Assembly (NCBI GenBank): GCA_963970005.1
Contig: CAXAMN010003002.1
Span: 1,125,709-1,189,708 of the forward strand
Length of the DNA stretch: 64,000 nucleotides
From: Durusdinium trenchii
Lineage: Eukaryota > Sar > Dinophyceae > Suessiales > Symbiodiniaceae
Reading direction: 5' to 3'
Positions 53,681-64,000 of this stretch are shown piece after piece. The notes under the pieces are model-generated. The model saw only the letters and a list, made by a program, of their open reading frames with translations, was not told the DNA's origin and searched no databases. Both the position numbers and the translations under genes were made by a program. Positions within the stretch are counted from its first letter, which is position 1, and every line of letters starts with the position of its first letter.

Positions 53681-53810
53681 GCATATATCATCCACCTGAA
53701 TCGCCTTCAAAAACTAGAATGTACTGTACCGCTTGATCATAGTGCGCATATATCATCCACCTGAATCGCCTTCCAAAACTAGAATGTACTGTACCGCTTG
53801 ATCATAGTGC
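53681..53810 (+). repeat. 65-bp tandem duplication
   Basis: 53681-53745 is repeated at 53746-53810 with a single mismatch. The unit starts GCATATATCATCCACC and ends ATCATAGTGC. No coding meaning is seen; it is a very recent local duplication. Confidence 0.95.
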
Positions 53811-56224
53811 GGAATAAATAACGCGAAAGGCCAAGTGGGTGTATTGTGTGCATGACTGTACCTCCTGGACAAGTTGGTATAACCTGACCAGCGTGGCGAG
53901 CCCATCACAGGAGAATCTCAACCGAGTGATCTGAAACATGAAGATGTGTCGCCTTTTTGAATGGCATGGAGGTTGTCGTACGGAAACCCAAAGGGACCAA
54001 ATCAGTTGGCCATCAAACAACGTCACTCACTCTCCCAAACGACTTTCGACCGCGAGACCCGGTAGACCACCTCTTGTTCAAAGGAATATGGTGTAATATG
54101 ATCATCTTCTGAACCCTCTGGTTGTCTCCATGTTTGCCCAGGTGGAGAATCATCGTATTTGATCCTATTTGATCTGTTTGTATATATGCACACACGTCAA
54201 GTACGTAGTCCGGAAGAAAATTACACATATATATATATATTATACTGCTGGCAACCAATAAATATGGGTCCACATCCATCTTCGCCAAGGCCACCACAGG
54301 TTGGGTTGACATCGTGAAAGCCATCGTGACCCAAATCTCTGGCCCCGGGGAGTCCGACAGCGGGAGCTGAGCGCACCATTGAGGCGATGAGCTGAGCAGC
54401 TTGTTCCTGGGCACATGACGCTTCGAAGCTCCACGACTCGGGGGGTGCTGACCCCTTCTTCCGGCGCTACCCATTAGCAGCTTATGGATAGATTCTTCTG
54501 GGAGGCCAATGCCAAAGAGAAACAGCAAAAACACCGCAGGATTCTGACAACCAGCGATGCACCAATTTCATGTTGTGCGAGTGAGGGCTGCACAACGACC
54601 CTCAGGCTTCTGATACTCCAAGTCCAAGGCCATCCATTGTTGAAACTATACTACCACTTTTGATGTATATACTGCCTCTCCTCGCTCTCTCGCTTCTCTC
54701 TCCCCCAGACTCTCCCCAAGAAACGACCTTTAAATGCCATTGAACATTTAGAGCACTTTGCGTTTATGCTTGGGGTTCCCTCAAACGCACACACACACAC
54801 ACGCACACCGCAAAAACATTAATAACGCATGCAAACAAAGCTGTATCTAAAATTGCTTACTGTTCTCTGTGGGCGTCTGCACTGGGGGTCGGCACTGCGG
54901 ACGTGCATTTCCCCACTGGTTGGGTCGGTTTTGCAGGTTTGAAATTGTGACCCCACTCCCACCGTCTGACATATACTCGGTTCAAATCTGACCTTTGTGC
55001 TTCGCCCCGGCCTGGTGGTTCGGCGGAGGCTTTCCGTCTAGCCTGACCATGTCCATCGATTTTCCGTCAAAGGCATCGCTGCAGTTCGCGCCATTTCCGA
55101 AGGAGATATCCGATGAAAGCAGAATCTAATGCCATCTAATACCACCCCCCTGGTATTTCTGCGCACTGGTAAATTGCAAACTGGATCAGTGGACCCTAAT
55201 TAATGACCACCTCCACCGTTGACAAATAAACACATCTGGATGACTCGAATCTGAGTTACCCTACAATTGACGGATCATCCTGGATCCTCAAATGAGATTG
55301 TCCTGGTTTTGCTAATCGGGTTTGTGTTAGAATTGAACATGTTCCCAAGTCCCCTGCACACACAGCTGGTCTTGGAGGCTTTGAGGAGCACAATTTTTGT
55401 TCTAAGAGTGTTTTTGAGAGGATTGTCAAGCTGTCACGGTCCATACCCTCACAGTTTCAAACATCGCAACACATTCCAGGGCATCACAACTTGGCTGAAG
55501 ACATGCACCAGCGGCTCCAACACAAGAGATTCCACTGACATCCAATAACCAAAAGCAAGGCCAGCTTCCACTATTCATACAGCAGTTCACCTTCAATGAT
55601 TCAAAGGATTCCTCGACAACCTCCAAACATGTTTGGTGACCTCCGTTTCACCTCGGCAGTGCCACGTGCGGAACCTCGGCAGTGCCACTGGAGTCCGCAA
55701 TTGCGCGAGGTCCTTTCGCATCTGCATTTGCCTGACAGCCAAAGCTCCATGCAGGAGCTGAGGAGGGGTGGATGGCACGAACATATGGAATTCGATGATC
55801 AATCAAACAATTGTTCAAAGATGTTCAAAGGCTGTGATTGATTAGACGTCCTTCTTTCCAATTTGATGCATATAAGGGCACATCATGCATTCATGCATGG
55901 ACGAACACGGACCGTGTGAACCATGCAAACAGTTCCAGCATAAATAGTGATGCCACATGGTTCTCTACATAACACTACGTATAAGTATATAGTCACGTGA
56001 TTCATGATCTTGGCCCAAGAAACACGTTCAGCATCCCCGTTCTTTCAGCCAATGACACCTCCCCCCCCAAAAGCTTCAAGTGTTGTGGCATCATGCCATT
56101 CACTGACTCACTTCACCCCCACAAGGTGCTAGAAACAAAATGGCTTTCGGCCAGCGCATCCCCCACCAGTAAGGCAGCAAAGCTGACCACAAATGCTTGC
56201 ATCTCCCACCCTCATCTTGATCCT
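53811..56224. other. No supported gene; long minus frame at 54013-54534
   Basis: A minus frame of 173 codons (54013-54534) includes a Ser/Pro-rich then hydrophobic reading and could contain an exon near 54270-54480. Its low-coordinate half crosses a (TA)n run at 54227-54240, so the full frame is unlikely to be coding. (CA)n lies at 54787-54802. The rest is intron- or intergenic-like. Confidence 0.3.
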
Positions 56225-56335
56225 TCAGCCGTCCGGGAGTCGCCTCTTGACCATGATGCTGAAGATTTCATCATTCTGCACCTCCAGCAACACCCCACTG
56301 GACGGGACAAACAGGGTGCGGCCCTGGTGCTCGGT
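56225..56335 (-). CDS. Probable terminal exon of an unidentified gene
   Basis: The minus strand has a T-rich tract ending TTAAG, then a 37-codon reading with EHQGRTLFVPSSGVLLEVQ, then DEIFSIMVKRRLPDG and TGA (56225-56227). The alternation of hydrophobic and polar residues looks like beta strands of a folded domain. The two other open frames across this DNA, one on each strand, are longer but much less protein-like. The upstream exon is probably near 56380-56500. Not recognised. Confidence 0.5.
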   Translation of the reverse strand, partial: TEHQGRTLFVPSSGVLLEVQNDEIFSIMVKRRLPDG

Positions 56336-59300
56336 CTTAAAAACGGTGCGGTTGCTTTAGTGAGTGTTCCTCCTCTGGATTGCACTGAACCCAATCCTGA
56401 AGTGAAGGGCACAGTGCGGCACAGCTGTGGAAGAATACAGGAGACTGGACCATCCGGGTCAGAAGAATACTCTTTTCCTCCGATGGGTTCATCATACACT
56501 CGCAGTGAAGATTGAAATGAGATGGAAATGAAGATTGGGACAGCCTGAATCCTGAATTCCACTTTCCATTCGTCCAAAGATCGTCAAAAAGAAAGTCCGT
56601 GGATTTGGACCGCCGTGCCGCCTGCTCCTTCCGCTCGGCAGGCTGCGAGGCGCTCCGCGTCTTTAGTGTGGGTAAGCGAGTGGCAGCCTGAAGCGGCAAG
56701 GCAAGCAACCAGCGGCGCAAGCTTACAATTACAAGGGTCACAGGTGGAATCGTCAGTTTTGAGATCCATGTCACCATGGATTTACTGATCTTACAAAATC
56801 TGTGGCACCCGGGTACCCCATACTATGCACGCAATGTTTCTGACTGAGCGCCGGAACAACGATCCGACCTATCGGAACCTTTCTTTCAAGGCGTCCCACA
56901 GTTGCGTTACTCTGAGCCAGCGCCAGCACTGCGTACACTGCATCTGATTAAGCCATGTTCGGCGGCCAGCTTGAAGTGCCGTCCCGACGGCACCATCACA
57001 TCGGAAGCCACTCTTGGTCTACGACTACGATACCAGTCTTACCTCAAATCTATACGGACTGGAGTCCTTAGAGGCGACCGAAGCAGTGTGCCGACTCCTC
57101 GATACATTTCAGTGCCAGGTCTTAGAAACATCTTGAAACTGTCGACAACATTCATTATCAACCAACTAAGGAAGTTCTGGATCCATACCCCTTAAGTCTT
57201 AGCCAACAAACGCGTGAAACTACACAGTCATGTAATGAGATGAAACCCGAATCATTCACCACACCTAAGCTACTTGCTCTTCTATTTCTGCACAACCCAA
57301 GGTGCCTGACTCTCGTAGAGTTTGACATCCTCGTAAATATTGGACGACAACGAACATGCACGGGAGTTGGTTCAACAAGCTGACAGGGCCTCCGAGCCCA
57401 ACACTCACCTAACCGACGACTGCGAGAAACGCTCCTCACAAAAGCAAAAGCTTATGAACATCCATTTGGCTGAGCGCGGTTACGACGGAGTCTTCTTTCT
57501 TTTGTGAACAAGTTCCTCTTTGTGAATGCACTCTGTGCGCGGCGCCCATCGTCTATGTGACACTGCTTCCCTCTTTTTCTTTTTCATTCTTTGTGAACAA
57601 GTTGCTCTTTGTGAAATCACTCTTCTCTTGATTGGTGCTTGCGATTGAGGACCTTTTTTCCTAGCAAAATCCCTATCCACTCTGTATACAACATTTGTGG
57701 ATATTATTTGTGAGCTTTGTAGATGCCTCAAATTACAGTCCTATATTGTTCACCCTTCAATTCAGGTTGGATTTATAAATATACTAGCGGCTAGCGACTA
57801 GTGCCATCTAAAATCTTGATGAATCTACAACCGAAAGCTTGGGCAGCTAGAGCCTAACAAAGCAATGACCAAACCTGCGTCTTTGCCCACAAGAACAAAC
57901 TTAACCCAAAAACATGTTTTCTCTGGAGTAGACACAAACCTGGCTATGCAGGTTAGTGATTGTGTCTTGTGCGCATCTTCTCCGATCACAAACCTTTGGC
58001 TGATTGCACTCTAGGCGGCAAGTCCTTTGCCAACATCTATGATCAGGGTTTGGGCGCCTGTTAATCTTCGACCGTCATGTTGCTTGCCACAGCTTTCCCC
58101 GCAGAACCTATAAACCCCCGCCTCACCCAATTGAGTTCATTATTTGGTGGAGGGTGCATACTGCCAAAAGGGCACTCCTCTCCTCATCTGGAACTCCCCA
58201 AAAACTTATCAACATGTCGAGCACGGAGCCAACAATCTGGCCCATCTGGCCACTGTTGAGGAAAAAAGGAGCTCTTTCAGGTTGCTCGGATCCTTTCACT
58301 AAGTCCATGGCCGTTGGTGGCTGTGATTCGGTCCGAGCTCTTGCATGAGCCTGGCGTCATTCAGCCAACTTACTCCACAGCATGAGACTGATTGAATGCT
58401 GATCTCTTTTGATCAATGCAGTGTTGTTTTTTGCTGCAATATGTGTAAATAGCAGTGTATACCCAGGGTTCCTACGAAGTAAAACATTGGTACACAATTA
58501 CAAACGTTGCCAATCTCAAAAGGATACCCTGGCTCGGGTCGCGGAATATACATAAAAACCACAGTATCTGCTGGTGGGTGGTGACTCCCCTCACTGTGCC
58601 AATTCAACCCAATGGAAACGAGAGTCAGTAGCTCGCAAGTCTGCATTGAACAGCTGCATTCAATGGCGAAATGCACCTTCCATTGGTTTCCTGTCGTGGG
58701 CTCGAACACAGATTGATGGCACGTCCTAGGTTGGATCCCTAAGGTGTATAGATCCTATAGCTTCTTCCCACCCTAAGCCGCACCAGCAATTTCATGACTG
58801 GGCGCACACTGTCGACGCCCCCCATGCCCATGTCAACCCCCCCCAGTTCCCATCCCAACGCGCTGACGCTCGGCCTCTATTCGCCGACGCTCGGCCTTTT
58901 TCGCGGGACGCACATGCACCAGCAAATTCCGGGATTCTGTGCAAACATGTCTAATTAGCCAGTTCTTCAACTCTCTAAAACGAATTCCGTCAACATGGAC
59001 GCTCCGAGGCTCCGGCCATGCCACACCGGTGAGACCTCGGTTCCAAAAGGCCGGGCTTGGAGGTCAAACAGGCGGCTTTTAAGGCCCCTCCCCCCCAAAA
59101 CGAAACGTTCTCTTCCGAGAGGGCGGTCCTCTAAATATTTTATGATAGAAAAACATATGCGCGTATCATATATTGCTGTATGATGGTATGGTATGCTATG
59201 ATTACGGAACCCGCCCCACCTATGCAAGGTTGCTTCTGTTTGGGATCATGCAAGTTGTACAGTGGTCTCACAAACAATTCATGATTGGGATGACATGGGT

Positions 59301-59568
59301 GGCTTGGAGGCGTACTTGATGTCAGGAATGTTGGAGCATTAAAACCCAAATCCTCCGGTGAAACACCAACGAACCTGAAATGGATATGGATGATATAACA
59401 AAACAACACCAATGTCAGAAAATCAAAAACAACCATCATAAACATTTACCAGCCATTATTTCTTCAGTATTCTGGGTGTTGTGTTTGATTCCCTCCTGTA
59501 AACATGCAACGACATATGTGTATGTAAATCCGCCGACCCCACACCGAGGGGTGAGGCGTGACTGTCGA
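56336..59568. other. No supported gene
   Basis: Open frames are short or ambiguous. A plus frame at 56902-57195 (97 codons) is open without a domain. The remainder is intron- or intergenic-like with no clear repeat. Confidence 0.35.
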
Positions 59569-59927
59569 TGTTAGCCTTAGCCTTAAGCCTTAGCCTTAGC
59601 CTTAGATTAGCCTTAGACTTAAGCCTTAGCCTCAGACTTAGCCTTAGCCTTAGACTTAGACCTTACCTCCCCTACCCCTCCGGACCTTTGTTGCAGTGAC
59701 GAAATTCCTACCAAAAAGCGACGTGATTGCGACGTGATGGCGACCTGGATTGTCCAAGGTTCTGCCATCCCAATTGATTCTGCCATCCCGTGGTCCCGGC
59801 CAATGCCCTTGCTTTTTCGTAGATTTTGTCACGTTTTCTGTTGGATTTATGGGATTTTCTAAGGCTTTTCCAGCATTTTCCTAGGAATGCTCTAGGCTTT
59901 GTCTAGATTTTGTTACGTTTTCGGCTG

Positions 59928-59937
59928 NNNNNNNNNN
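59928..59937. other. Assembly gap (10 N)
   Basis: Ten N between GTTTTCGGCTG and GCTTTTCC. The inverted arm near 60590 carries the same sequence with only GAT between these blocks, so the real missing sequence may be very short, or the gap may mark a collapsed hairpin. Confidence 0.99.
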
Positions 59938-59983
59938 GCTTTTCCAAGAATTTTCTAGCATTTCCTCTTGTTTTTAGGTTCCC

Positions 59984-60358
59984 ATGGGCAGCGCCCTTCT
60001 CCCCCAGGAAACGCATAACAAAGACACCGGCTGCCTCTCACCCGACGACTTGGGTGACGGGGGCTGTTCTCGGCTCCTGCATTTTGCTCAAGGGGTGCTC
60101 CAGGAAACCTACCCTCCCCACATCCAGGGCAACGTCTTTCCTCCTACCGTGGAACCACCCACTTCCACACCCTTCCGTCCCCCCCCCCGGCCTACTGCAC
60201 TGCAGACATTCCGCCACGCGCGCGTGCCGCCCTCATGTACATGGCTACGGTCTCTTCGCTCGCTGGCGCGAGAACCTCGCCACCGCCTGCCCGAGCTTCC
60301 GTTTGCGCTGCTCCGTCCTAGAACTAACACGCCACATGGCGCGGACACGGGCGCCTGA
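59984..60358 (+). other. GC-rich open segment inside foldback element 3
   Basis: A 124-codon plus frame starting at ATG, Pro/Arg/Leu-rich, without a recognised domain. Its composition differs sharply from the arms. It could be host sequence captured by the element, as in Pack-MULEs, but coding status and strand are unproven. Confidence 0.3.
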
Positions 60359-60842
60359 CAGGCATGCGAAAATCTTACCAGAGCCTTTCACGTTACCACG
60401 GGCACTGGCCGGACCTCGTCCAGCGCAAATCTAAACAAAGCCTAGAGCATTCCTAGGAAAATTCAAGGGCATTGGCCGGGAACACTAGAATCAAACAGGT
60501 TAACAATAGGTTAATCAATTTTTGGGCAAATCTGGGAACCTAAATACAAGAGGAAGTGCTAGAAAATTCTTGGAAAAGCATCCAGCCGAAAACCTAACAA
60601 AAGCATGATTACAACAATGGAAGAAAATAGGTTCGCAATTTTCTACGCAGACCTGGGAAACTAAAACCTCCTTTGACATCCTACAACTCCCTTCTACAAC
60701 AAAACCCCATGATGTAGATCAATTGGGATAGCAAGATGTTGAACAAGCCACGTCGCAATCTTGCTAGGGGCCGTCTGGCTTCAAGCTAAAGCTAAAGGCT
60801 ACGGCTAAATCTCTCTGGCTAAAGCAAGGCTAGCGCTAAGGT

Positions 60843-62403
60843 TCTATCCCTTGGGGGTCGGCGGCTGCAGGCGGTAGCCTGGTAAATTAACAAAAAAATA
60901 TATATATATATATATGTATGTAATACAACAAAACTATACACAATATCAATAACATGTAGCTCAGCACCTATACGATGTGACAATCAAAATAACCCCTGAA
61001 GACACTCAAACCTCAGGCGAGGTTGCTGTCGGGGATCTCTCCTTAAGCCACCGGGTGGACTCTGCTGGTACTCCCAGCACTCAGCTCCTCACCAGCCATC
61101 CGTGATCGAGGACTCCCAATACGCCCGATTCGAGCCAACGGCCGCCGCCCGTTGGGGGCGAAGAATAACACGGTCTCAAACTGGTTGATGGATGGCGCCT
61201 GGTCCATGACGCCCCAAATTCAATACACTGGAAGTAGATCCCCACATGTATATTATGTATTCGCTTGGGGCGGTGGTGGGACAGTGTTCGGGTGACAATT
61301 GAGGAAGGAGAGATTCCTTCGTCACACAATGTGCCGTTCTCGTGCTTGGCTCGAAGGCAAGGCCAAAGTTCCAAGCCTGGAAAAAGAAGTGGCGAAGCTT
61401 CTGGAATGATTGACATCCGAGGATTTTTGAGACAACAGAGTGACCCAAACATAGTAATACCTAGGATCACAATGGATCACATTAATATACATATAACATC
61501 ATGTTGCGTTTTTGCCTAGAATCTCGCTTTTGAATTGCTTTGCCCTCCACGAAGTATCACTGGGCTGATCTCAGGTTGTTGTTGGCTCTTTGCCTGGTTC
61601 AAGAGCCTGCACCACCATTTTGGGGGATCCTTCTCACAGAACAACAATCCCACCAAATCAACCTCATCCTCCACTCCGGTCATTCCTCTAATTAGCTATC
61701 CACGGCCCATCTGTTGGCACCACGACTCCTCAGGGACCCCGTGCTGAGAAGAGCTGAATCTGGGACTGAGGGCTTCCTGCGGCTCTTGGCAGCGCTCACG
61801 AGGATGGGGACCAAATGCTAGCAAAGCAGGCTGGACCGGCAGGATGAAGTATCAAACACTTTGAGAAACAAGGAGCTCCTTGTGGTATCTAAGGACCAAA
61901 CACTGAATGGGTCATGGATGCTGTATCATACATGCACAGGTATTGTCTTCCCCCCCTGCCTCCTGAGTTGGACAGTTTCAGTCACATCTTTGATCTTTCT
62001 TTCGGCACCACCTGAGGCCAGCGCCAGATCCTCCTCAGTGGGAATTGGCACCTGAGCTGAGTCATTTTGGAGGACCCTCGGAAATCAGAATGTTCATGCA
62101 TGTTCACAGAACCCAATGAAATATAGCTTATGACTACAATGGGCAGCATCTGCCAGAAGCTGGTCACTCAAAACCTCCAGCCGTTCACTCCCGAGCCCCG
62201 AATCGACCCGGGTCCGAGCCCGACCCTCCGACCAGGGCCCCCACCACCGACCGGGAGAGTTCTTGCGACGGACTGCCCAATCCGAGGCCGGGCTCTGAGT
62301 TGGGCGCCGCCTGAAAGTCGATGGTGGTCGCGTCTAACTGCTCTTCCCAAGAGTACATGAGCTGTGCTCAAAACGTGTGGCATCTGCCTATGTCGTAAGA
62401 CTT
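60843..62403. other. No supported gene; TA microsatellite
   Basis: (TA)n at 60898-60916. A GC-rich patch at about 62180-62310 is open on both strands (Pro/Arg-rich), and a minus frame at 61081-61470 is open without a domain. Confidence 0.35.
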
Positions 62404-63150
62404 TCCTTACGCAGCAGCTTACGCCTGGCTTACGCCACCACAATGGCAGCTTACGCGCACACTTTGCACACAAAGGGGCTTACGCAACACTTACGCGAAC
62501 ACAATCTTGCACCCGGCCACAGCGCCAGCTTTCGCGCCATCTGTTTTCCAAGCAAAGCACAGCACACAACAGGTTTGTTACGTCCGCGGGTGTAGGGCAG
62601 TGAGAAGCCAGGATTTCGTAGATGGTCTGGACAATGCGTTGCCTTTGGCGCCATTGCGAGTCAGAAAAAGCCTGCTTTTTAGGAGGCATCGTGGGCCACC
62701 GTCTAAAAGAGAGGGGGGCTTACGCGCAGCTTACGCGAAGCTTACGCGCGCCTTACGCGTATTACCGACACCAAAACCGATAACTGCATGGTGACATAGT
62801 GTGTCTGACAACTGCTGGTAGACTTTATGGCTACGGGAGTTGTTTGTATGGCTATAGGAGCAATGTTTGCATGTGTCGACCCACAAAATCTCTGTCCTGA
62901 TGCCTATGTCCTGTATATAAATGACTACAGGAACCCCAAGAACCCTTCTTTCTGTGGAGCCAATCACCTTCGACCATACCAATTGCCAAGAAAAAGATCC
63001 AATGCAAGGCTTCATCAACAAAGGTCTCCTATAATTTCCAAACATTTCAAGAATACATGTGATATGGTATGTTAAATTTCGACTTGCTTACGCGGCTTAC
63101 GCAAGCTTCATCTCACAAAAAACGCTTACGCAACCTTACGCACATCAGAG
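62404..63150 (+). repeat. Cluster of 14 CTTACGC heptamers
   Basis: CTTACGC occurs 14 times in about 750 bp, in three groups (62404-62497, 62719-62758, 63087-63141), often as GCTTACGCG or AGCTTACGC. All are in the same orientation and irregularly spaced. The cluster surrounds, but is largely absent from, the minus-strand exon at 62513-62689. Function unknown. Confidence 0.85.
62513..62689 (-). CDS. Probable first coding exon of an unidentified gene
   Basis: The minus strand has ATG at 62687-62689 and 59 codons: MPPKKQAFSDSQWRQRQRIV, then QTIYEILASHCPTPADVTN, LLCAVLCLENRWRESWRCGR, then a GT donor (CCGG|GTGCAAG). It is basic at the N-terminus, then two helix-like segments around a Cys-Pro-Thr-Pro turn. 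Exact exon end and phase are models. Downstream exons on the minus strand were not found. Not recognised. Confidence 0.5.
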
Positions 63151-64000
63151 TTTTGCTTACACGAAGGATTCATATGACAAGCCCACTACTAAACATGAAC
63201 AGGGAGGTTCTTAGCGCGGCTCACATATGGTCTGTTTGGAGGTGGCGCAGAAAGCGGTCATTTGAGGATTTGAGATGATTTGGGTCAACATGGCGAGAAA
63301 AGCAAAGGTTCCCACCTGGGAATGTTCTCATGTTTCACCCCGCATCCGAGCATACCAAATCCGTGGACATTGGTGACCTTGGTGTGGTCTCAGGGTGGTG
63401 GTACATGGGTTTTCTTGAAACAGTCTTACCACCGCGTGTAACGTGTCTTCCTGGAAGAAGTGTCACACTCCAACCTCAGGGTCACCCACTGTCTTCCTTG
63501 GACATCTGAAAGGTGTCTCGGCTACGCCAACGGCCATGCGTTTCTTTTTGGCCAACCTACGGTACAAGTATTATATGATCAATTAAGCTACAGGATTTTG
63601 CCCCGAACACCTTTCAGTCTCGCTCCTTCCGTCTACACAAAGTTTGGCCTACGAAGAATCTGCATGGAGTGTCACTTTATTCCCCGCATCGCAGCAACCA
63701 CGATCTCGGTTTTTCTCGCACGAAGGTTATGGACTTAGTATATATACCTAGTACAGTATATCGGTTTCTCAAGAACTTCAAGATCCTCAACCGATCTCCA
63801 CAGCCTACTGTATCACCCAAGCACCCCGGTCAGCCTCGGATGGAGCGGCGGCACGTTGGATGGACCTGGCAAGGTCGCCGCTGTCAGAAGTGGGTTCAAT
63901 TGGGATGGGAGCCGTACCCCGAGCGGTGAATTGGGAGGTCAAAGGCGTGAATTCTGCAGATCCAAGCGCAACAAATAGAAGGTGCAATTGAAGTTGTTTA
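63151..64000. other. No supported gene
   Basis: Several open frames shorter than 95 codons on both strands without domain or splice support. The window ends here. Confidence 0.4.

Larger units (their letters stand above)
59569..60842. mobile_element. Foldback element 3: inverted arms with TTAGCC repeats, contains the scaffold gap
   Basis: The left arm starts with a TTAGCC/CTTAGCC array (59571-59665); the right arm ends with the inverse, GGCTAAAG-type repeats (about 60783-60840). Further inside, GATTGCGACGTG and ATCCCAATTGAT recur inverted near 60750 and 60720. CCTAGGAATGCTCTAGGCTT recurs inverted near 60455, and CTTTTCCAAGAATTTTCTAG near 60575. The last two blocks are in swapped order, so the arms are rearranged. 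About 440 bp of GC-rich unrelated sequence (59983-60425) lies between the arms. No clear target duplication is visible. Confidence 0.65.

Noticed and set aside
59571..59665. TTAGCC array as telomeric repeat
   Set aside because: The unit is not the TTTAGGG type used by dinoflagellates, it is degenerate, and it is mirrored at 60783-60840, so it belongs to a foldback element.

Overview
The window looks like nuclear DNA of a dinoflagellate, most like a Symbiodiniaceae-type genome. The reasons are: long stretches without compact genes; very short exons that become visible only when two paralogous copies are compared; introns that end AG|G and start with GC, GA or GT; same-strand tandem gene copies; and a Ty1/copia element of the divergent kind I associate with these algae. 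One 10-base run of N (59928-59937) is a scaffold gap. No bacterial operon, CRISPR array, rRNA or confident tRNA was found. Exons were read by eye from paralogue comparison and codon-position differences, so boundaries are models.

The core of the window is a tandem pair of one large minus-strand gene. Gene 1 (18960-29635) and gene 2 (31522-52884) share at least 18 collinear short exons. Many homologous exons have identical length or differ by whole codons. Differences concentrate in third codon positions, so both copies appear to have been kept as protein genes. The six last exons join in phase in both copies and encode a ubiquitin-like fold followed by a cysteine-rich zinc-binding C-terminus. 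The N-terminal exons are hydrophobic or unrecognised. I cannot name the protein.

Gene 2 carries most of the mobile DNA. Its intron 15 is about 10.6 kb against 436 bp in gene 1. It holds a complete copia-type retrotransposon (33165-41390), antisense to the gene, with 264-bp LTRs that differ at one base, a 5-bp target duplication, a tRNA-iMet-like primer site, and Gag, nucleocapsid, protease, integrase, reverse transcriptase and RNase H sequences. The coding part is cut into several frames and has an in-frame TAG in integrase, although the LTRs look young. Between protease and integrase lies an extra domain with a PC motif and an EWP motif, resembling a very divergent cytosine-methyltransferase core.

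Other mobile or repeated DNA: three copies of a roughly 100-bp terminal-inverted-repeat element (2861-2975, 41763-41860, 49282-49384), and three larger foldback structures (9882-10406, 24523-25382, 59569-60842) whose inverted arms are built from tandem short repeats. There are also local clusters of short CpG-containing motifs (about 27.0, 47.3-47.6 and 62.4-63.15 kb), a 40-bp and a 65-bp tandem repeat, a T-rich degenerate array next to the copia element, and many microsatellites.

The left 18 kb and right 11 kb hold only isolated probable exons (13904-14042, 18290-18352, 56225-56335, 62513-62689, all minus strand) plus open frames that I could not raise above chance.
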